A program made the position numbers and the translations under genes. A DNA stretch of 64,000 nt, from contig NZ_JAAVXB010000016.1 of NCBI RefSeq assembly GCF_012241385.1, positions 22,373-86,372 of the forward strand. The letters run 5' to 3'. The number at the start of each line of letters is the position of its first letter. The stretch's first letter is position 1. Under the pieces are notes generated by a model. It made no database searches. It worked only from the letters and a program-made list of their open reading frames with translations, and was not told the DNA's origin. The DNA comes from Solimonas marina (GTDB lineage: Bacteria; Pseudomonadota; Gammaproteobacteria; Nevskiales; Nevskiaceae). Of this stretch, positions 16,395 through 26,426 are shown piece after piece.

Positions 16395-17747
16395 ATGCAT
16401 ATATCGAAAAAATGGGGACCGGTGGCCATGCTGGGCTTGGCTGTCGTGACGGGCAGCGCGCTGGCGAAGACGACGGCGGATCAGGCCGCACGGCTGGGGA
16501 AGGACTTGACGCCGGTCGGCGCCGAGAAGGCGGCGAGCAAGGACGGTCTCGTGCCGGCTTGGACGCCGGGAACGCAGCACGGCAAGCTGTCCGGCGAATA
16601 TGCCAAGGATCCTGCGGTCGAGGCCGAAAAGCCGATGTTCACGATTACGTCGGCGAACATGGACAAGTACGCCGACTATCTCAGCGAGGGCCACAAATAT
16701 CTGCTGAAGACGTTCAAGGATTACAAGATGAACGTCTATCCCAGCCACCGCAACGTGGCCTGGCCGGATTTCATCTACAAGGCGACCGCCAAGAACGCGA
16801 CCAGTTGCACGCTCGAAGGAACGGACGATCCGGACAACTGCGAGCTCGGATTTCCGTATCCGGTTCCCAATAATGGTGCCGAGGTCATCTGGAATCATCG
16901 CTTGAAGTGGCGAGGCGACAACGTCGTTCGCAACAACGACCAGATGATCGTTGACGCGAACGGTCACTATCAGCTCGCCCAGCTCGTCGAGGAAGTGCAG
17001 TTCCTCTACGCGAACAAGGAAAATCCGGTCCCCTTGAAGAAGGGCAAGGGCCTGTTCCTGTACTACCTTTCCAAGATCATGTCGCCGGCGCGCAGTGCGG
17101 GCACGATGATTCTGGTGCATGAAAGTGCGGGTACCGGCGCTACCGGACGTTCCGCATGGCTCTACGCCCCGGCCCTCAAGCGCATCCGCCGCGCACCGGC
17201 CGTGTGCTGCGACAATCCGTACGAGGGGACCGACGGCCAGCAGTTCTACGATCAGGTGGACATGTTCAACGGCGTGCTCGAGCGCTACAGCTGGAAGCTT
17301 CTCGGCAAGCGCGAGATGATCGTGCCCTACGACAACTACAAGATCTCGCGCGCGAAATACGACGATCTGGCGCATCAGAACCATCTCAATCAGGATCTGC
17401 CGCGCTACGAATATCATCGCGTCTGGGTCGTCGAGGCGACCCTTCGCCCGGGCCAGCGCCATACCTACGCCAAGCGCGTCTTCTATGTCGACGAGGACAG
17501 CTGGGACATCGTGATGGTCGATTGCTACGACGCCCAGGGCGCGCTCTTCAATTTCCAGGAAGGAATGCTGACGCCGCAGTCCAACGTCCTGACGGTGTTC
17601 ACGGTGCCGGAGATCATTTATCACTTCGATTCCGGACGCTATTTCGTGACCGCGCTGCAGGCCCAGGGGCGCCCCAACGATTACGCCGCGAAGTTCCCGC
17701 AGGGCTACTTCACCGCGCAGGCCGTACAGCAGCGTGCGACGAGGTAG
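16395..17747 (+). CDS. DUF1329 periplasmic/outer-membrane-associated protein
   Basis: 450 aa. GAGGAG lies 9 nt before the ATG at 16395, which gives a clean signal peptide (MHISKKWGPVAMLGLAV, cut near ALA/KTTADQ). DUF1329 markers are the N-terminal LTPVGAEKAAS, the central APALKRIRRAPAV and the Trp/Tyr-rich half that resembles LolA/LolB-like lipid-binding folds. It sits 45 nt after DUF1302 and should be co-transcribed. A lipid or hydrocarbon shuttle in the periplasm is the reasonable guess. Confidence 0.9.
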   Translation: MHISKKWGPVAMLGLAVVTGSALAKTTADQAARLGKDLTPVGAEKAASKDGLVPAWTPGTQHGKLSGEYAKDPAVEAEKPMFTITSANMDKYADYLSEGHKYLLKTFKDYKMNVYPSHRNVAWPDFIYKATAKNATSCTLEGTDDPDNCELGFPYPVPNNGAEVIWNHRLKWRGDNVVRNNDQMIVDANGHYQLAQLVEEVQFLYANKENPVPLKKGKGLFLYYLSKIMSPARSAGTMILVHESAGTGATGRSAWLYAPALKRIRRAPAVCCDNPYEGTDGQQFYDQVDMFNGVLERYSWKLLGKREMIVPYDNYKISRAKYDDLAHQNHLNQDLPRYEYHRVWVVEATLRPGQRHTYAKRVFYVDEDSWDIVMVDCYDAQGALFNFQEGMLTPQSNVLTVFTVPEIIYHFDSGRYFVTALQAQGRPNDYAAKFPQGYFTAQAVQQRATR

Positions 17748-17770
17748 GACCGACGAGTCGTACTGGCTGA

Positions 17771-17807
17771 CCGCTCCGCTCCCGTGCCGTCGGCGGGAGC
17801 GGAGCGG
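17771..17807 (+). terminator. Strong hairpin between DUF1329 and the RND transporter
   Basis: A perfect 14-bp GC-rich stem (CCGCTCCGCTCCCG with its complement) and a 9-nt loop, without a T-run. It is probably an mRNA-stabilising or partial-termination hairpin that lowers downstream expression. Confidence 0.5.
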
Positions 17808-17878
17808 ATCCATGCTCGCGGCGATGCGAGTTCTTTGCCGGCGGACGCCGTCGGCCGGTTTTCATTAAGGGTGCTCCT

Positions 17879-20476
17879 ATGCACGGCGATTCCCGTGGTT
17901 GGTTCGCGACGCTTTTCGTCCGCATCACCGAACCGCTGATATTTTCAAAGCGGCCGATCACGCTGGTCGTCATTGGGCTTATGACGGTGCTTTTCGGATA
18001 TCAGGCTTCGCAGTTGAAGCTCGATTCAGGATTCGAAAAACAGCTTCCGAAGAATCATGAATACATCAAGATTCTGAAGAAATATCAGAGTCAGTTCGGC
18101 GGCGGCAATACGATGCTCGTCGCAGTCTCGCAGAAGACCGGAAAGGGCGATATCTACAACGGTGCTTTCCTTGCGTCGCTGAAGACGGCGACCGACGCCG
18201 TATTCTTCCTGCCCGGCGTGGATCGTACGCGAATCAGTTCGTTGTTCACGCCGAATGTCCGCTATATCGAGTCGGTCGAGGGGGGCTTCAGGGGCGGGAA
18301 TGTGATCCCGTCCGGCTTCAAGCCGACTCCGGAGGCACTGGCGCAGGTTCACCAGAACGTCGTCAAGGCGAAAATCATCGGACGTCTGGTCTCCAACGAC
18401 CAGACCTCGGCGATGATCACATCCGAACTGGTCGACCAGAATCCGCGGACGCACAAACAGCTCGACTACATCAAGACCTCGCACCTCTTCGAGAAAATCC
18501 GTCAGCGTCTGACGACGCCGGACATGTATACCTTGAAGCTCAAGCGCGAGGACGCTCCGTTTCCGGCCGGCACGGTGGTGACCACCGAGTATCGCGATCC
18601 GCGCGGACTGCTGTCCTATTTCAAGACGATCGACGCAACGCTGGTGACGCCGAAGGGGGAGACGGTCGAACGCTCGTTCGAGCTTCGCGATCTCAGTGTC
18701 GAGAAGAAGAAAAATCCGGACTACAACCCGGACATCGACGTGGAGATCATCGGCTTCGCGAAAGTCATCGGCGACGTCGCCGACGCTTCCATCGAAGTCG
18801 TCAGCTTCTTCGCATTGACGGTCTTCCTGGTATGGATGGTCCTCGCGTATTACATGGGATCGTTCCGGGTGTCGCTCTATCCGCTGAGCTGCGGCTTGCT
18901 GGCCGTCGTCTGGGAACTCGGCATTCTGCATCTGGCAGGTTATGCGCTCGATCCCTTCGCGATATTGGTGCCGTTCCTCGTGCTGGCGATCAGTGTTTCG
19001 CATGGCATCCAGATCACCAGCTTCTGGCTGCTCGAAGTCTCCGACAGAGGGCTCGACAGTCTCGCGGCGTCGCGCGCCACCTATCGGCGTCTGGTCATCC
19101 CGGGGATCACGGCGCTCATCACGAATATCATCGGGTTCGGGACGATCTTGCTGATTCCGATCGGCATCGTTCGCGAGATGGCGATCAACGCGATGTTCGG
19201 CCTGATCGCCGTCATCGTCTGCAAAAAGGTCCTGCTTCCGTGCCTGCTGTCTTACGTCAAGGTCAGGGATCCGCATGCCTTCCGTGCGTATCAGCAGCGT
19301 CGCGACGAAAGGCTTCAGCCGATCTGGAACCGCATGGCGGGCCTGACGAACAGACCGGTCGCTTTCGTCGTGCTGTTGCTCGCGGGCGTGACATGGTTCG
19401 GCGCGCATCTGGTCGCGCGCGATCTGCAGATCGGCGAACTGCATGCCGGTGTGCCGGCACTGAAACCGACGTCGACGTACAACCTCGATTCGGAAAAGAT
19501 CGCGAACAACTATTCGATCGGCGTCGACGTTCTTCAGATCTATGGGGAGACGAAGAAGAACGCCTGCATCGATTACGACATCATGCATCGCATTTCGCGC
19601 TTCAACTGGTATCTCGAGAACGTTCCGGGCGTGGTGTCGACGACGTCGATGGCGACGCTGGACAAGGTGGTATGGGCGCAATACAACGAAAGCAATCCGC
19701 GCTGGATGGAGCTGCCGCGGTCTCAGGACGGCCTGATCCTGTCCGGCCAGCAGTTCACGACGTCCACGGGGCTGCTCAACGACGACTGCAGCGTGATGCC
19801 GACTTACGTCTTTACGTCGGACCATCGTGCGACCACGATCGACACCATCATTTCGGCGATCAAGGACTACAAGAAGACCAGCCCGGATGATGCGTCCCTG
19901 ACGCTGGCGCTTGCGGGCGGCAACGTCGGGGTCATGGCCGCGACGAACGATGTCATCAAGGATACCGAGTACACCGTTCTGTTCTGGCTGTACGCGGCGA
20001 TCGCGCTGTGCGTCGTGGTGTCGTTCCGCGGCATCGTCGGCCTGATCTGCATTCTGGTGCCGCTGGCGGCCGTATCCGTCTACACCTACGCGATCATGGT
20101 GTTCCTCGGCATCGGCGAAACGGTTGCCACATTGCCGGTCGCCGCGTTCGCTGCGGGTATCGGCGTCGACTACGGCATCTACATCTTCAGCGTGCTCGAA
20201 GAGAACGTGAAGGTGAAGCGCATGCCGCTGCGCGAGGCGTATGCGGACACGCTGCACCAGACGGGCAAGGCAGTCGTGGTGACCGCGCTGGCGCTATCGG
20301 CCAGCGTCGCGACGTGGGTGTTGTCCGGCCTTCAGTTCCAGGTCGACATGGGCATCCTGCTGACGATCATGTTCGCCGCGAATGCGGTCGCGGCCCTGGT
20401 CATGCTGCCCGCTTTTTCCGCGTTCCTGATGAAGGCGAAGACCATGACGTTGACCGAGGGAGCGACAGCACAATGA
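17879..20476 (+). CDS. RND/MMPL-family transporter
   Basis: 865 aa with the two-fold RND layout: TM1 (about 22-42), a large periplasmic loop, a TM2-6 cluster (about 310-460), TM7, a second periplasmic loop and a C-terminal TM cluster (about 700-855). The FEKQLPKNHEYI segment and the AGIGVDYGIYIFS motif in the second cluster are typical of MMPL/HpnN-like lipid exporters. No partner membrane-fusion gene is present, as usual for this class. It would be the inner-membrane pump of the DUF1302/DUF1329 set. Confidence 0.92.
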   Translation: MHGDSRGWFATLFVRITEPLIFSKRPITLVVIGLMTVLFGYQASQLKLDSGFEKQLPKNHEYIKILKKYQSQFGGGNTMLVAVSQKTGKGDIYNGAFLASLKTATDAVFFLPGVDRTRISSLFTPNVRYIESVEGGFRGGNVIPSGFKPTPEALAQVHQNVVKAKIIGRLVSNDQTSAMITSELVDQNPRTHKQLDYIKTSHLFEKIRQRLTTPDMYTLKLKREDAPFPAGTVVTTEYRDPRGLLSYFKTIDATLVTPKGETVERSFELRDLSVEKKKNPDYNPDIDVEIIGFAKVIGDVADASIEVVSFFALTVFLVWMVLAYYMGSFRVSLYPLSCGLLAVVWELGILHLAGYALDPFAILVPFLVLAISVSHGIQITSFWLLEVSDRGLDSLAASRATYRRLVIPGITALITNIIGFGTILLIPIGIVREMAINAMFGLIAVIVCKKVLLPCLLSYVKVRDPHAFRAYQQRRDERLQPIWNRMAGLTNRPVAFVVLLLAGVTWFGAHLVARDLQIGELHAGVPALKPTSTYNLDSEKIANNYSIGVDVLQIYGETKKNACIDYDIMHRISRFNWYLENVPGVVSTTSMATLDKVVWAQYNESNPRWMELPRSQDGLILSGQQFTTSTGLLNDDCSVMPTYVFTSDHRATTIDTIISAIKDYKKTSPDDASLTLALAGGNVGVMAATNDVIKDTEYTVLFWLYAAIALCVVVSFRGIVGLICILVPLAAVSVYTYAIMVFLGIGETVATLPVAAFAAGIGVDYGIYIFSVLEENVKVKRMPLREAYADTLHQTGKAVVVTALALSASVATWVLSGLQFQVDMGILLTIMFAANAVAALVMLPAFSAFLMKAKTMTLTEGATAQ

Positions 20477-21480
20477 AGCGCCGGCATCTGCGACTCAAAG
20501 CGGGATTCGTGGCTTGTGCGGCCGTCGCCGCAATGGCTTGTGCGCTGCCGACGGCGGGCGCGGAGGAATCGGTGTCTGCCGGCAGTGCGCAGCCGGCGAA
20601 GCCGATCCCGGCCCTGCTCGTGGCCCATCCGGAGCGGTCCGTGATGTTCGACGTCAAGCGGACCGGCAGCCATTTCGTGGCGGTCGGCGCGCATGGGGTG
20701 ATCCTGCGCTCGGCGGACGGCGAGCGCTGGCAGCAGATCGCCAGCCCCGTCGACACCGCGCTTACATGGGTTTCATTTGCCGGCGGATCGGACGGCTGGG
20801 CGGTCGGTCACGACGCGGTGATTCTTCATACCGCGGACGGAGGGGACAGCTGGTCGCTGCAGAATTTCCAGCCGTCGCTGGATTCGCCGATCTTTTCCGT
20901 CGTGGCCCTGGACGCGAAGACCGCGATCGCCGTCGGTGCATTCGGTCTCCTCAAGCGGACGGCCGACGGCGGCGAACACTGGTCGGATGTCGAGGCGCCG
21001 GAGCTCACGACCGGCAAATATCACCTGTTCGCCGTCACGCGCCTTCGCGACGGAAAACTGTTCGCGGTCGGCGAAGCCGGGCTCATGGGGGTATCGGACG
21101 ACACCGGACAGAGCTGGAAGAAGCTGGATGCGATCTACGATGGTCCGCTCTTCGGCGTATTGCCGTGGCGAGAGCATGGCGCTGTCGCTTACGGTCTGCT
21201 GGGCAATATCTATATGACCGACGACGTCGTCTCGGGCCCATGGAAAAAGCTGGACGGTGGCCCGGAATCCTCGATCTTCGGCGGCATGACGCTCGACGAC
21301 GGAGGCGTGCTGCTGGTCGGCGCAAACGGAACCGAGATTCACATTGCCGCGGACGGGCATCTGCTCGACGGCACGGCGCACGGCCAGTCCGACGGGTCGG
21401 GGACGTGGACGTCCGTCGCTGCAACGCCGTCCGGTCTCGTACTGGCGGGCGAGCCGGGTCTTGTCGATCAGAAGGAATAG
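20473..21480 (+). CDS. Ycf48-like beta-propeller periplasmic protein
   Basis: 335 aa. It starts at an ATG overlapping the RND stop by 4 nt (ATGA). A signal peptide (MKRRHLRLKAGFVACAAVAA) is followed by repeated BNR-like units such as GAHGVILRSADGERW, VGHDAVILHTADGGDSW and VGAFGLLKRTADGGEHW, which build a beta-propeller of the photosystem-assembly Ycf48 type. Fixed company with MMPL/DUF1302/DUF1329 genes suggests an accessory to the transporter. Function unproven. Confidence 0.9.
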   Translation: MKRRHLRLKAGFVACAAVAAMACALPTAGAEESVSAGSAQPAKPIPALLVAHPERSVMFDVKRTGSHFVAVGAHGVILRSADGERWQQIASPVDTALTWVSFAGGSDGWAVGHDAVILHTADGGDSWSLQNFQPSLDSPIFSVVALDAKTAIAVGAFGLLKRTADGGEHWSDVEAPELTTGKYHLFAVTRLRDGKLFAVGEAGLMGVSDDTGQSWKKLDAIYDGPLFGVLPWREHGAVAYGLLGNIYMTDDVVSGPWKKLDGGPESSIFGGMTLDDGGVLLVGANGTEIHIAADGHLLDGTAHGQSDGSGTWTSVAATPSGLVLAGEPGLVDQKE

Positions 21481-21919
21481 CTTTCGTCGCAGGCGGCATG
21501 AGCGTTTGCGGTGTCGCCCGAGCCTTTCATGCGCCGGCGGATGGCTTGAAGCGAATGGCAACGTCGGCGCGATGCGCGGTTCGTGGAAGCATGGCGCGGC
21601 AGGTATCCGCGCAGTTCGAGACTTGTCGGGCTGCTGCTGTCCCGGATATCGGGAATCTGTGCGGGAAGCCGCCGATGGCGGTGCGGAGGATCGATGAATT
21701 TTTACAGGCGCATCGCCGGGAGCCGCGTCTATCTGCTGGTTCTCATGGACCTGGAGATACAACGGGCGCAGGATCGGGGGACGTGTTCCAGAATGGGACA
21801 GCGATCGCGTCAGCTGCGCGACGACAGAAGCGTCAACGGCGGAAGCGGAGCCTGATCCGCCCGACGACGGGACGGCGCGGGCCGTGTCGCACGGCGTGGG
21901 GAAATCGAGGAGAAATGTG
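21481..21919 (+). other. 439-nt gap without a supported gene
   Basis: Short open frames here lack ribosome sites and sensible composition. It probably carries the leader of the GMC dehydrogenase gene. Confidence 0.4.
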
Positions 21920-23590
21920 ATGAGTCAGACGCTGGAAAAGGAATACGACTACGTCGTGATTGGCGGCGGCTCGGCCGGGTGCGTGATGGCAAGCCGTCTG
22001 ACGGAGACCCCTGAGACTTCGGTCTGCCTGCTGGAGTCGGGCGGGAGCGGCGACAACGTGTTCGTCAACGTTCCTGTCTGCACGGTCGCGATGATGCCCA
22101 CGAAAATCGGCAATTGGGCCTTCGAGACGCAGCCGCAGGCCGGCCTCAACGGGCGTCGGGGCTATCAGCCGCGCGGGAAGAATCTCGGTGGTTCGTCTGC
22201 GATGAACGCGATGGTCTACATCCGCGGTCATCAGTCGGACTACGATCGCTGGAGCGCGCTGGGAAATGCCGGCTGGTCGTATCGGGAGGTGCTGCCGTAC
22301 TTCATTCGAAACGAAGGCAACGAGCGGATTCGCAATCGATGGCATGGCAATGAGGGGCCCCTGAACGTCGCCGATGTATGTACCGACAATCCGGTCCACG
22401 CTCGTTATCTGGAAGCGGCTCGACAGGTCGGGTTCCGGATCACCGACGATTTCAACGGCGCCGACCAGGAGGGTGTCGGTATCTACCAGGTGACCCAGAA
22501 GGATGGGCGGCGGTGCAGCGCGGCGCGCGCCTACCTGTTTCCGCATCTGGGCAGGCGGCGGAACCTGGCGGCCTTCACCGGCGCGCACACGCAGAAAATT
22601 CTCTTCGAAGGCCGTCGTGCGATCGGCGTCTCGGTCCGGCTGAACGGCGTCGAACACGTGGTTCGGGCACGGCGCGAGGTGATCGTCTCGGCCGGTGCCT
22701 TCCAGTCGCCGCAACTCCTGATGCTTTCCGGTATCGGCGATCGTGAAGAATTGCAGCGTCACGGCATTCCCGTGGTGCACCATCTGCCGGGTGTCGGCCG
22801 GAACCTCCAGGATCATCCGGACTTCGTCTTCGGGTATCGAAGCACGTATCGCTATGCGATGGGTCTTTCGTTGATGGGCGCGCTGAGGATGATTCGCGAA
22901 TTCTTCCGGTTCCGGCGTGCGGGCCGCGGTGCCTTTTCGTCCAATTTCGCGGAAGGCGGCGGTTTCCTGAAGACCCGGCCGGAACTGCCGGCGCCCGACG
23001 TGCAGTTGCATTTCGTCGTCGCGCTCGTCGACGACCATGCGCGCAAACTGCATCTCGGGCACGGCATCTCGTGTCACGTCTGCCTGCTGAGGCCGCGCAG
23101 CACCGGCAGCGTCCGCCTGCGTTCGGCCGACGCTGCCGACGCGCCGCTGATCGATCCGGCGTTCCTGAAGGATCCCCGTGATCTGCAGGATCTGGTGGAA
23201 GGATTCAAGCTGACGCGCAGGCTGATGGAAGCGCCCGCGCTGTCCGGCGTCGTCGGCAAGGATCTGTTCACCGCCGGCGTGAAGACCGACCAGCAGATCG
23301 CCGACGTGATCCGCGCCCGGGCCGATTCCGTCTATCACCCGGTCGGTACCTGCAAGATGGGGATCGACGAGATGGCGGTCGTCGATCCGCAGCTGCGCGT
23401 CCACGGTTGCGAGGCGCTGCGCGTCGTCGACGCTTCGATCATGCCGACGCTCATCGGCGGCAACACCAATGCTCCCGCGATGATGATCGCCGAAAAAGCG
23501 GTCGACATGATCCTGGGGCGGATGCCGGTGGCCGCGGAGGCGCCGTCGCCGGTCGCGGAATCGTGCGAGCTCGGAGCGGCGACCGCCTGA
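21920..23590 (+). CDS. GMC-family alcohol dehydrogenase (AlkJ-like)
   Basis: 556 aa. GAGGAG precedes the ATG at 21920. It opens with the FAD dinucleotide motif VIGGGSAGCVMASRL and the ATP-binding helix LLESGG. The GMC signature RGKNLGGSSAMNAMVY follows (about 80-95), and the C-terminal catalytic region holds the VYHPVGTCKMG His and the NTNAPAMMIAEK Asn. GMC members beside alkB oxidise the medium-chain alcohols made by AlkB to aldehydes and pass electrons to the respiratory chain. It could also be a choline-dehydrogenase-like enzyme, but the location favours AlkJ. Confidence 0.92.
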   Translation: MSQTLEKEYDYVVIGGGSAGCVMASRLTETPETSVCLLESGGSGDNVFVNVPVCTVAMMPTKIGNWAFETQPQAGLNGRRGYQPRGKNLGGSSAMNAMVYIRGHQSDYDRWSALGNAGWSYREVLPYFIRNEGNERIRNRWHGNEGPLNVADVCTDNPVHARYLEAARQVGFRITDDFNGADQEGVGIYQVTQKDGRRCSAARAYLFPHLGRRRNLAAFTGAHTQKILFEGRRAIGVSVRLNGVEHVVRARREVIVSAGAFQSPQLLMLSGIGDREELQRHGIPVVHHLPGVGRNLQDHPDFVFGYRSTYRYAMGLSLMGALRMIREFFRFRRAGRGAFSSNFAEGGGFLKTRPELPAPDVQLHFVVALVDDHARKLHLGHGISCHVCLLRPRSTGSVRLRSADAADAPLIDPAFLKDPRDLQDLVEGFKLTRRLMEAPALSGVVGKDLFTAGVKTDQQIADVIRARADSVYHPVGTCKMGIDEMAVVDPQLRVHGCEALRVVDASIMPTLIGGNTNAPAMMIAEKAVDMILGRMPVAAEAPSPVAESCELGAATA

Positions 23591-23716
23591 ACCGGTTCGC
23601 ACGCGCATCTGCGGGAGCGTCATTGAGAGGCATGGAGCGTCAAACACTGGAAGCACTCCGCGTCCAATCCGGGACAGGCTCGTGTCTCCCGCCCTCTCCT
23701 TGGTGGGAGGGCGTTC

Positions 23717-23746
23717 GTCCCCGGATCACATCCGGGGACCTTTTTC
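23717..23746 (+). terminator. Terminator after the GMC dehydrogenase gene
   Basis: GTCCCCGGA/TCCGGGGAC stem with a 5-nt loop followed by a TTTTT run. It ends the alkane cluster. Confidence 0.85.
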
Positions 23747-23813
23747 TGTCGGGCGCAACAAAATGAATCGACCGCCCGCCCCGCAGCGGAGCGCGGGCAG
23801 GTCCGGAAGGCGG

Positions 23814-25481
23814 CTACCGGGTTCCCGCTGACCGCTTCCGTTGCTCGGGCTTCGCCTGCCGCTGCGGTCCTCTCTCGATGGGCGCCGAGATTTGCGCGAT
23901 GAGCTTGCGTGCCGCTTCGACGTAGGGACGCAGCGAGGGATCCGAGGCGTCGGCCTTGTCGACGAAGAGGGTCAGTGTGTCGAAAGACTTCGAGCGATTT
24001 CCGCTTTCCCACAGCGCGACGGCTTTCAGATACAGGCCGAAGGTCCAGCCCGCATCCTCCTGCAGCAGGCCGTTCACCAATTGCAGGGCGCGCACCGGGT
24101 CGCGATGGCCGAACGTGACGATCCCTGCCAGCATGCGGCGATCCGCCTGAAGGTTTCGTGCGTTGCCGGCGTCGAGCTTGATGACGGCCTGGAGCTGCTC
24201 CTCGGCCCTGGCCGGCTCACGCTTGAGCGCATATGCATTGGCCAGATCGATATGGGCGTCGCGGTTGTCGCCATCCAGCGAAAGCGCGTGTCGCAGGTCA
24301 CTGATCCCGAGATCGGCGCCGGCGGCGCCGAAGACGCGTGTCCAGGAAAATCCGCGGTTGATCCAGGCATCGATCTCGCCGGGGTCGAAGCGCGCCACCT
24401 GCGACCAGTATGCGAGCGACGCGGCGGGTTCTTTCCGCCACGTGGTTCTGGCAATTCTTTCCGCATAGGAAACGTCCGGCCCGAGCCGGAAGGCGCGTTC
24501 GAGGACGGGCAGAAGCCGTTGCCGCGTCGCGTCGTCGCTGCCGCGCATCCGTTCGTATGCCGCGTATCCGACCGGGTAGGAGCGCACCCGGGCGAGCAGC
24601 GGATTGTCTCGGACATGCAGATTGGCGAGCCGGGCAATGGCGCGCAGCTGCTTGATCGAGCCGCCCCATTTGGGCTGGGCACTGTAAGAGAGTGCCAGAT
24701 AGACGGTGCAGTTGCGCGGCGCGATCTCCAGGGCGGACTGCACCGCCGCAGCTCCCTGTTCCCGGAAGTCACCGTCCAGCTGTGCGGCATTCATCAGGCC
24801 GACGTAGGTCGAAATCATCTTCGGCTGGCGCGATGCGACGGTACTCAGGTCGGAGACGGCGAGCTTCAGATTTTCCCGCATGCCGCGCATCTGCGCATCG
24901 GACATGTTGCGTGCCCAGCCCGTGCCGCGAGCTTTTTCTGCGAGGCCCAGATAGGCGAAGCCGCGGGCGGCGAGGGCGTATGGGCTGTCCGGGGTCCGCT
25001 TCAGCCATTCCTGCGCCGCGGTCAGGCCGCGCCCGTCGGCGGATTCGACGGAGCGGTACGAGAAGATCGTCCGATCGCGCTGAAAGGGATCGCGTGCGAT
25101 GGCGGCCACCATGCCGGCAAACCGCGCGTCCAGATCGCCAGCCTGGCCGGCCTTCAGCGCAGCCTCGATGGCGGCCAGCTTCGGCGTGCTGTCGTCATGG
25201 ATCTGCTCGCAATAGGCCTTCGCCAGTCCGTCCGGCCACATCGACTTCAGCGGCGGCGGGTGCGCAATGCACCGCGCCAGCGCGTCCGGCTGCTGCTCGG
25301 CAGCAACGATTCGCTCGATGTGATAACGCCACTGCGACGGAATCCGCGAATAATCAAGCGTCGTCGTCGGTGCCTGTGCTTCCGTCCGCATGGCGCACAG
25401 ACACAGGACGGCAGACAGCAGGATCGACGCCCGGTGAAGAGAGCGGTGCCCGATCGGGCGGCCACGTGGCTTGAGGCTCAT
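23814..25481 (-). CDS. DUF4034-like exported repeat protein
   Basis: About 555 aa. From the ATG at 25481 there is a basic n-region and a hydrophobic signal segment (ILLSAVLCLCAM) ending before QAPTTTLDYS. The body is helical with TPR-like pairs, for example SPYALAARGFAYLGLAE, AYWSQVARFDPGEIDAW and DAHIDLANAYALKREPARAEE. The pattern of a Cys-containing N-terminal region plus TPR repeats matches DUF4034. A scaffold or sensor role in the periplasm is likely, but the substrate is unknown. It is convergent with the GMC gene. Upstream ATGs at 25493 and 25538 are less likely. Confidence 0.7.
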   Translation of the reverse strand: MSLKPRGRPIGHRSLHRASILLSAVLCLCAMRTEAQAPTTTLDYSRIPSQWRYHIERIVAAEQQPDALARCIAHPPPLKSMWPDGLAKAYCEQIHDDSTPKLAAIEAALKAGQAGDLDARFAGMVAAIARDPFQRDRTIFSYRSVESADGRGLTAAQEWLKRTPDSPYALAARGFAYLGLAEKARGTGWARNMSDAQMRGMRENLKLAVSDLSTVASRQPKMISTYVGLMNAAQLDGDFREQGAAAVQSALEIAPRNCTVYLALSYSAQPKWGGSIKQLRAIARLANLHVRDNPLLARVRSYPVGYAAYERMRGSDDATRQRLLPVLERAFRLGPDVSYAERIARTTWRKEPAASLAYWSQVARFDPGEIDAWINRGFSWTRVFGAAGADLGISDLRHALSLDGDNRDAHIDLANAYALKREPARAEEQLQAVIKLDAGNARNLQADRRMLAGIVTFGHRDPVRALQLVNGLLQEDAGWTFGLYLKAVALWESGNRSKSFDTLTLFVDKADASDPSLRPYVEAARKLIAQISAPIERGPQRQAKPEQRKRSAGTR

Positions 25482-26426
25482 CACGATCACCATGGGCGAC
25501 AAGAGGCACGAAGCGCGCCAAGCATCGATTTGCTGCATCGGCGGCGGCCCGAGCGGCAGTGCCGATATGCGCGGATGCGCTTGCGCGGGAGAACTTCGGT
25601 CACCCGAACCGACGGCGCGGGTTTGATGCCACTATCGGCCCCATTTCGCCGATCCGGCGAAGGATGCGGGCGGACGGACCGTCTTGCACAATCACCGGCT
25701 GCCGCCGCCACGCTCCCTGCTGACCTTGGCGCCGGCATCCTGCGCGAGATTGTCGATCATGATCATCAAGGCACGCCGCGTCGTGTCGACGTCGGCAGCC
25801 GACAAGCTCCGGAGAGCAATGGTGTTGTCGATTCGGGGGAAGCCCATCGTTCTTCGCAGGGATAAAGTGAAGTCGCTGCGATAGCGATTCGGACGTCGCT
25901 GTTACCTTCGACTTCGGGCGCGAAATGGGTGCAGCGCTTGCCGCATGCCGAACCGGCCACCATGTGCGGAGCCGGCTACGCTGCGAGTCTCACGCCCGGC
26001 TCCGGCCAATAATGAAGCGCTGGCGCGCTTTCTGGCGGCACTGGAGCGTTAAGTGATGCTCTGGGGCGCTGAATTTCATTCGGCACCCCCAAAATTGGGG
26101 TTGAGGCTTCGCTCCCCGATCCTGGACGCTATGCCCGGACACGCCGCAACGCCGGGACGCGACGCCGGATGTCCGAGGAACTCGACCCGCCACACACGGG
26201 GTTTGGTAACGGGAGACGCCCCTGCGCAACCGAGGAGCCGGTTCATGCAGCGGACGTACTGTTCAAGACGTTTCGCGCGCAGCGGCGGCCGGATCTGAAA
26301 TCCACACCTCCGACGGCGGGTGTCCCGGCTCGAGCAGGCCGATGTTGCCGGCACCTCGCTTGCCGATGCGACGCTGGCATTGGTCCCGGATGGGTCGAGA
26401 CATGACACTGTCTTCGGGGTTCATCA
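25482..26426. other. Long region without a convincing gene
   Basis: About 900 nt. One short frame (25759-25884, MIIKARRVVSTSAADKL) resembles the first residues of mobilisation relaxases, and a later plus-strand stretch ending at 26052 reads like the C-terminal tail of some protein (ALARFLAALER). Both are too short to call genes. A hairpin (CACCCCCAAAATTGGGGTTG, around 26083-26103) is present. Nothing else is evident. Confidence 0.4.

Noticed and set aside
18026..20257. 743-codon open frame opposite the RND transporter
   Set aside because: Its composition (Arg/Asp/His) is antisense-like and the RND gene is clear.
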